From the NCBI GenBank assembly GCA_902373525.1, contig CABKMN010000020.1, positions 1-35,320 on the forward strand: a stretch of 35,320 nt of DNA, given 5' to 3'. The notes below the pieces were generated by a model. The model saw only the letters and a program-made list of their open reading frames with translations, searched no databases and was not told the DNA's origin. Of the stretch, positions 31,490-35,320 are shown piece after piece (positions within the stretch are counted from its first letter, which is position 1; the number at the start of each line of letters is the position of its first letter). This DNA is from an uncultured Bilophila sp. (GTDB lineage Bacteria > Desulfobacterota > Desulfovibrionia > Desulfovibrionales > Desulfovibrionaceae). Both the position numbers and the translations under genes were made by a program.

Positions 31490-31846
31490 ATGATGGACGC
31501 GGGCGGCGCGTCACAGCGCGATCACATACTCGAAGCCGCGAGACAGCTCGGGAAGACGCCGGAAGAACTCGGCTATCCGGAGTTTGCCCTTGACGATGAA
31601 GACCCTCTTATCCCCGATGAAGGATTGTATCTCTGGAATTTTTTCCAAGAGCTTTCATCCGGGCGCATCAATTCGGGCTTCGGCCCGACGGCACTTTCGT
31701 GGTCGGACATCGAAGCATGGGTATGTCTCACGTCCACACCTCTCTCACCATATGAAGTTTTGACGATCCGCAGTATGGATGCGGTCTTTCTGTCCGCCCA
31801 TGCCAACGAATCGGAAAGACACAACAAAAGCAAGAGCAAGCAATGA
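31490..31846 (+). CDS. phage tail assembly protein (lambda T-like position)
   Basis: 118 residues, beginning MMDAGGASQRDHILEAARQLG. The middle, YLWNFFQELSSGRINSGFG and LSWSDIEAWVCLTSTPLSPYEV, resembles small proteins encoded just before siphophage tape measure genes. There is no strong SD before 31490, and the frame is open upstream to 31406 in the -1 frame of the preceding gene, so it may be translated as an extension. The stop overlaps the tape measure start (ATGA at 31843-31846). Confidence 0.6.
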   Translation: MMDAGGASQRDHILEAARQLGKTPEELGYPEFALDDEDPLIPDEGLYLWNFFQELSSGRINSGFGPTALSWSDIEAWVCLTSTPLSPYEVLTIRSMDAVFLSAHANESERHNKSKSKQ

Positions 31847-34800
31847 CAGGCAACACGACGACGGTAGGAATCGAAGTACGCACGGACGGCACGCAAAAAG
31901 CCGCCCGCGATCTTGCCGACGTCGACGCTTCCCTGAAGAAGATCAGCACAGACCTCGGCGGGACGGCACAACCCGCCGGGGTTGCCGCGCAGGGGCTTGA
32001 GCAGCTTGGGGCAGCAGTGAAAGCCGCCGGTGCCGGCCTTGGTGCCGCCGGGCAGGCCGCCGGAGCCGCGTCGCAAAAGTTCTCCGGCGTCGGCGCGTCG
32101 GCGAAGAAAGCCGCCGAAGGGCTCGGCTCCGTCTCGAAGTTCGCCAGCACCGCCAAATTCGACAAGCTGACCACTGACCTTGGTGCAATGGGCGTCAAGC
32201 TGAATACGTCAAGCCTTCACGCGCAAAAGCTGGCAAAAGCCATGCAACAGGTTGAGCGTGAGCGCGCCTTCCAGCAGCTTGCACAGGATGCCAACCTTTC
32301 CACACTTCAGCTTGCCAAATTCCGGGCCGAGCTTGGCGACACGCGCGGGGCGCTGGCGACACTGTCGAACGGCCTCGGTTTGTCAAAAGCCGCCATGCTC
32401 GCATGGGCCGCCGCCGTGGCTTTCGGCGGCAAAGCCTGCCTCGACGCGGCGCTCCAAGCCGACCGCCTCTCGAAAGCCTACACGACGATCACGGGCTCCT
32501 CGTCCGCCGCCAGTCAGCAGCTTTCCTACCTCTACGACGTGAGCAACCGCCTCGGGCTGCAATTCCAGTCGACCGCCGAGGCCGCCAAAACCTTCTTTGC
32601 CGCCGGAAAGGGCACCTCCCTTGAGAAGGACCTGAACGGTATCTTTGAGGCCGTTTCGTCAGCCGGGGCCGCGCTCGCCCTGTCCACCGACGACATGCAC
32701 GGCGTTTTCCTCGCCCTCGGCCAGATGATCTCGAAAGGCAAGGTGCAGGCCGAAGAACTGCGCGGGCAGCTTGGCGAGCGTCTCCCCGGCGCGTTCCAGC
32801 TTGCGGCCAAAGCGATGGGCATGACCACGGCCCAGCTCGACAAATTCATGGCCGATGGCAAGCTCACCGCCGAAGAGCTGTTGCCGAAGCTCGCCAAAGT
32901 CATGCAGCAGGACTTTGGAGCCGCCGCCGAAGCCGCAGCATACGGACTGCAAGGCCAGCTTAACCGCCTTTCGACGGAATGGACGCGGCTGAAGGCCGCC
33001 GTGCTCGATTCCGGCGACGTCGCCGACGTGTTCGGCACCCTTTCCGGGGGATTGAAGACGATTGCGGACAACGGTGAAACCGTCGCCACCGTCATCAGCA
33101 AGGCCCTTGAATGGGCGAAATGGGCCGCCGGGGTATACGCTTTCATCAAGTCAGTCTCCGTCCTTGTGACTGTTTTTCAGACGCTCAAGGCCGTGGCCGG
33201 TGCCGTAAGTTTTGCCAGCGTCGCTACCGCCGCCGGGCCGGTTGCCGCAGCGTTGGGGCTGGTTGCCGTCGCGATAGGTTCCGTCACCTCAGAGCAGGAT
33301 AGCGGTGAAGATATCGGCAGGCGCTATGCTTCCGTCAGTTCCGACATTGCCGCCGCGCTCAAAAAGCAGGCACAGGCTGCGAACGACGCCAAAAACGGCA
33401 CGGAGCAGCTTTCGGAATCACAGAAAAAGCTCTCCGTTTCGCAGGCCATCGAAGATCAGGCGCGGGCATTGCAGGAAATGCAGTCCCTTGCAACAGGCAA
33501 AGGCTGGCTTGAAATGATCGGCCTCGGCGGCGATTCCGACGAAGCCGTTGCCAAAATAAAGGAAAAGACCATTGAGCTTTTGACGGCAATCCGCACCGGG
33601 CAAGGTGACGTTTCGAAACTCATCCTTGAGATCGACAAGCTCGGAACGACGTCCGACAGCGCGGCAAAGCTCGCGGCTTCCATCCTCGAATGGTTCACGC
33701 AGGCCGAGAAGGCCGGAAAGGTTGCGGGCGGAGAATTTGTCATCGTCATCAACGCCCTGAAAGAACTTATTGCCACGGGCGATGAGGCAAAGGCTTCCCT
33801 TTCCACCGGATGGACCATCAACGTTGCCGACGCGATCAAAGGTATCGCCGCCCTCGAAAAGGGTATTCGTGCGTTTCAGTCGGAACGCCTCGGCATGAAA
33901 GGCTCGAAGCTGTCCGACATCCTTTCCGGCTTTTCCCCGGACGCCGTCAAGCGGGCTCAGGATGCCTATTCATCCAAGGGCTTCGGCATGGCCCTCAAGG
34001 AACTTGGCATCACGATCGGAAGCCTGACTGCTGAACAGGAAAAGAACCTCAATACGGCTTTCCGCCTGCAAAAGCAGTATGACGCCGAGTCGAAGGCGAC
34101 GGAGGCGTACAGAAAGGCATTGCGCGAAGCCGAGAAGGATCACACTTCCGCGTATAACCGGATGGAGAACAACGCTGCGTCGTACAAGTCGGAAGTTGAG
34201 CAGACCGAGGCATCCATCCGTTCGCTTCAAGCCCAGCTTGCCACCAAGCCGGGCGACATCTTTTCGCGTGAACGGTCGAAAATTTTTGCCGACTATGAGG
34301 CGGCCTACGCCAAGATCAATGAAGAGGCGGACAAGTACGCCCGCAAAAAAGGCATCACAAAGATGCAGGCCGAGGAGCTCAAGAACCAGAAGCTCACGGA
34401 AGCCGCGCTCCAGCGCGATCTTTCGCTGCGTCAGGCGCAGGAAAAGGAGGAGAAGCGCCTCGCCGACCTCGCAAAAGATCGTTACGAGTTTTACAAAGAG
34501 CTCGAAGAGATAACCGGTCAGTATGGCCTTTCGCTCAAGTACCAGAGTGAAATGATCGAGGGGCAGGTTAAGCAGCTTCGACTCCTCGGTATTCCCGACG
34601 AGTACATCAATCAGTGGCGTGAGCTGAAAGAGCTTCAAGCCTCCCACGATTGGACGGACGGCGCGCAACGGGCGTTCCTCCAGTACCGGGCCGATGCGAC
34701 CGATGCGACCGACGCGGCGAAGGGGGCGGAAGAGGCTTTTAGCGGCCTTTATTCCGGCATGGATTCCGGCTGGAAATCAGCGTGGGAACAGATGATCGAG

Positions 34801-35320
34801 ACGGGCAAGGTGTCCCTTTCTTCGTTCCGTTCCGTGTTCGCATCCTTCCTTGCCGACCTTATGCACATGGCGATCACCCGCCCCATCACCGTGAAGATCG
34901 CGGGCGTGGTGTCGGGCATGCTCGGCACGGGCGAGGCCGGAGGCACGGGTGGGCTGATGGGGAACATCCCGTTTTCCAGCGTTCTCACGAACTCGTGGAC
35001 GTCCGGCGGGCTTCTGTCCGGCATATCGAACACCATTAACGGGTGGGGGGCGAGTCTTCTCCCGTCCGCCTTTGCATCCTCCGGCACGCTGGCGACGGCG
35101 GGACAGGCCGTCAACGCCATTCCCGGCATGGCCGGAACACTGCCTACGGGCACCTTGCTCGGTACGCTCGGCGCGGCCGGAGCGGGCTTTGGGCTCGGTT
35201 CCCTCGCGGGTTCGTTGCTGTTCCCCGGAAACAGGGGCGTCAGCACGGGGTCCGGCATCGGCGGCGGGCTCGGCGCGGCCATCGGTTCCGTTGTGCCCGG
35301 CATCGGAACGTTCCTCGGCG
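31843..35320 (+). CDS. phage tail tape measure protein (3' end beyond window)
   Basis: At least 1,159 codons, open to the right edge. The tape measure protein sets tail length and is ejected on infection. The N-terminal part is helical, rich in Ala, Lys and Gln. Between about residues 215 and 370 it matches the conserved tape-measure domain (LYDVSNRLGLQFQSTAEAAKTFFAAGKGT, VSSAGAALALSTDDMHGVFLALGQMISKGKVQAEELRGQLGERLPGAFQLAAKAMGM). A hydrophobic segment lies around residues 445-485 (VAGAVSFASVATAAGPVAAALGLVAVAIG). Coiled coils follow (residues about 730-900), then a glycine-rich C-terminal region with GLYSGMDSGWKSAWEQM. The start overlaps the previous stop. It appears intact, unlike the genes to its left. 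Confidence 0.88.
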   Translation, partial: MTGNTTTVGIEVRTDGTQKAARDLADVDASLKKISTDLGGTAQPAGVAAQGLEQLGAAVKAAGAGLGAAGQAAGAASQKFSGVGASAKKAAEGLGSVSKFASTAKFDKLTTDLGAMGVKLNTSSLHAQKLAKAMQQVERERAFQQLAQDANLSTLQLAKFRAELGDTRGALATLSNGLGLSKAAMLAWAAAVAFGGKACLDAALQADRLSKAYTTITGSSSAASQQLSYLYDVSNRLGLQFQSTAEAAKTFFAAGKGTSLEKDLNGIFEAVSSAGAALALSTDDMHGVFLALGQMISKGKVQAEELRGQLGERLPGAFQLAAKAMGMTTAQLDKFMADGKLTAEELLPKLAKVMQQDFGAAAEAAAYGLQGQLNRLSTEWTRLKAAVLDSGDVADVFGTLSGGLKTIADNGETVATVISKALEWAKWAAGVYAFIKSVSVLVTVFQTLKAVAGAVSFASVATAAGPVAAALGLVAVAIGSVTSEQDSGEDIGRRYASVSSDIAAALKKQAQAANDAKNGTEQLSESQKKLSVSQAIEDQARALQEMQSLATGKGWLEMIGLGGDSDEAVAKIKEKTIELLTAIRTGQGDVSKLILEIDKLGTTSDSAAKLAASILEWFTQAEKAGKVAGGEFVIVINALKELIATGDEAKASLSTGWTINVADAIKGIAALEKGIRAFQSERLGMKGSKLSDILSGFSPDAVKRAQDAYSSKGFGMALKELGITIGSLTAEQEKNLNTAFRLQKQYDAESKATEAYRKALREAEKDHTSAYNRMENNAASYKSEVEQTEASIRSLQAQLATKPGDIFSRERSKIFADYEAAYAKINEEADKYARKKGITKMQAEELKNQKLTEAALQRDLSLRQAQEKEEKRLADLAKDRYEFYKELEEITGQYGLSLKYQSEMIEGQVKQLRLLGIPDEYINQWRELKELQASHDWTDGAQRAFLQYRADATDATDAAKGAEEAFSGLYSGMDSGWKSAWEQMIETGKVSLSSFRSVFASFLADLMHMAITRPITVKIAGVVSGMLGTGEAGGTGGLMGNIPFSSVLTNSWTSGGLLSGISNTINGWGASLLPSAFASSGTLATAGQAVNAIPGMAGTLPTGTLLGTLGAAGAGFGLGSLAGSLLFPGNRGVSTGSGIGGGLGAAIGSVVPGIGTFLG

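Overview
The window comes from a GC-rich Gram-negative anaerobe, most likely a methylamine-using Desulfovibrionaceae of the Bilophila type. This is inferred from the bacterial split pyrrolysyl-tRNA synthetase (pylSn plus pylSc), an amber-containing trimethylamine methyltransferase, anaerobic-pathway cobalamin genes (CbiD, CbiL), a TRAP binding protein and Kps capsule genes. Pyrrolysine-dependent trimethylamine demethylation is already described for Bilophila, so the core system is known. The arrangement of amber codons and the regulation seen here look less well described.

Layout. (1) 1-2820: the end of a capsule locus on the minus strand (kpsS and a 5'-truncated kpsC), broken by an IS200/IS605 element whose TnpA carries an internal deletion. 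(2) 3299-5372: two divergent paralogous GntR/FCD regulators. The second lies behind a cobalamin riboswitch and a hairpin that can cover its ribosome binding site. (3) 5638-10093: a complete pyrrolysine cassette on the plus strand, tRNA-Pyl(CUA) then pylSn, pylSc, pylB, pylC, pylD, closed by a terminator. (4) 10197-11207: a TRAP solute-binding protein on the minus strand. (5) 12392-17995: minus-strand cobalamin genes cbiL, a Gate-like permease, a small ORF, cbiD, cobT, cobS. (6) 18722-25878: the minus-strand methyltransferase operon, in transcription order URO-D/thioredoxin fusion, CobW GTPase, corrinoid protein MttC, DUF1638, corrinoid activase, and mttB with an in-frame amber (Pyl) codon 327. 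(7) 26730-27820: an Ogt remnant, an alkyltransferase-like gene and an intact Ogt. (8) 28365-35320: a patchwork of decayed integrase, excisionase, LuxR and SDR fragments, then siphophage tail genes running off the right edge.

How it fits together. PylB, PylC and PylD make pyrrolysine, PylSn and PylSc charge tRNA-Pyl, and the charged tRNA reads the mttB amber. MttB moves a methyl group from trimethylamine to the MttC corrinoid, the activase re-reduces the cobalt, and the URO-D-family protein probably passes the methyl on. The cob/cbi genes supply part of the corrinoid. A recurring GATATATC-centred palindrome lies near the tRNA-Pyl, dctP, cbiL and methyltransferase promoters and is a candidate operator for the GntR pair.

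Most notable observation: many genes here end in TAG, the codon this system reassigns. Two of those ambers (activase to mttB, and mttC to DUF1638) lie in a single uninterrupted reading frame with the next gene, so amber readthrough would produce fusion proteins.
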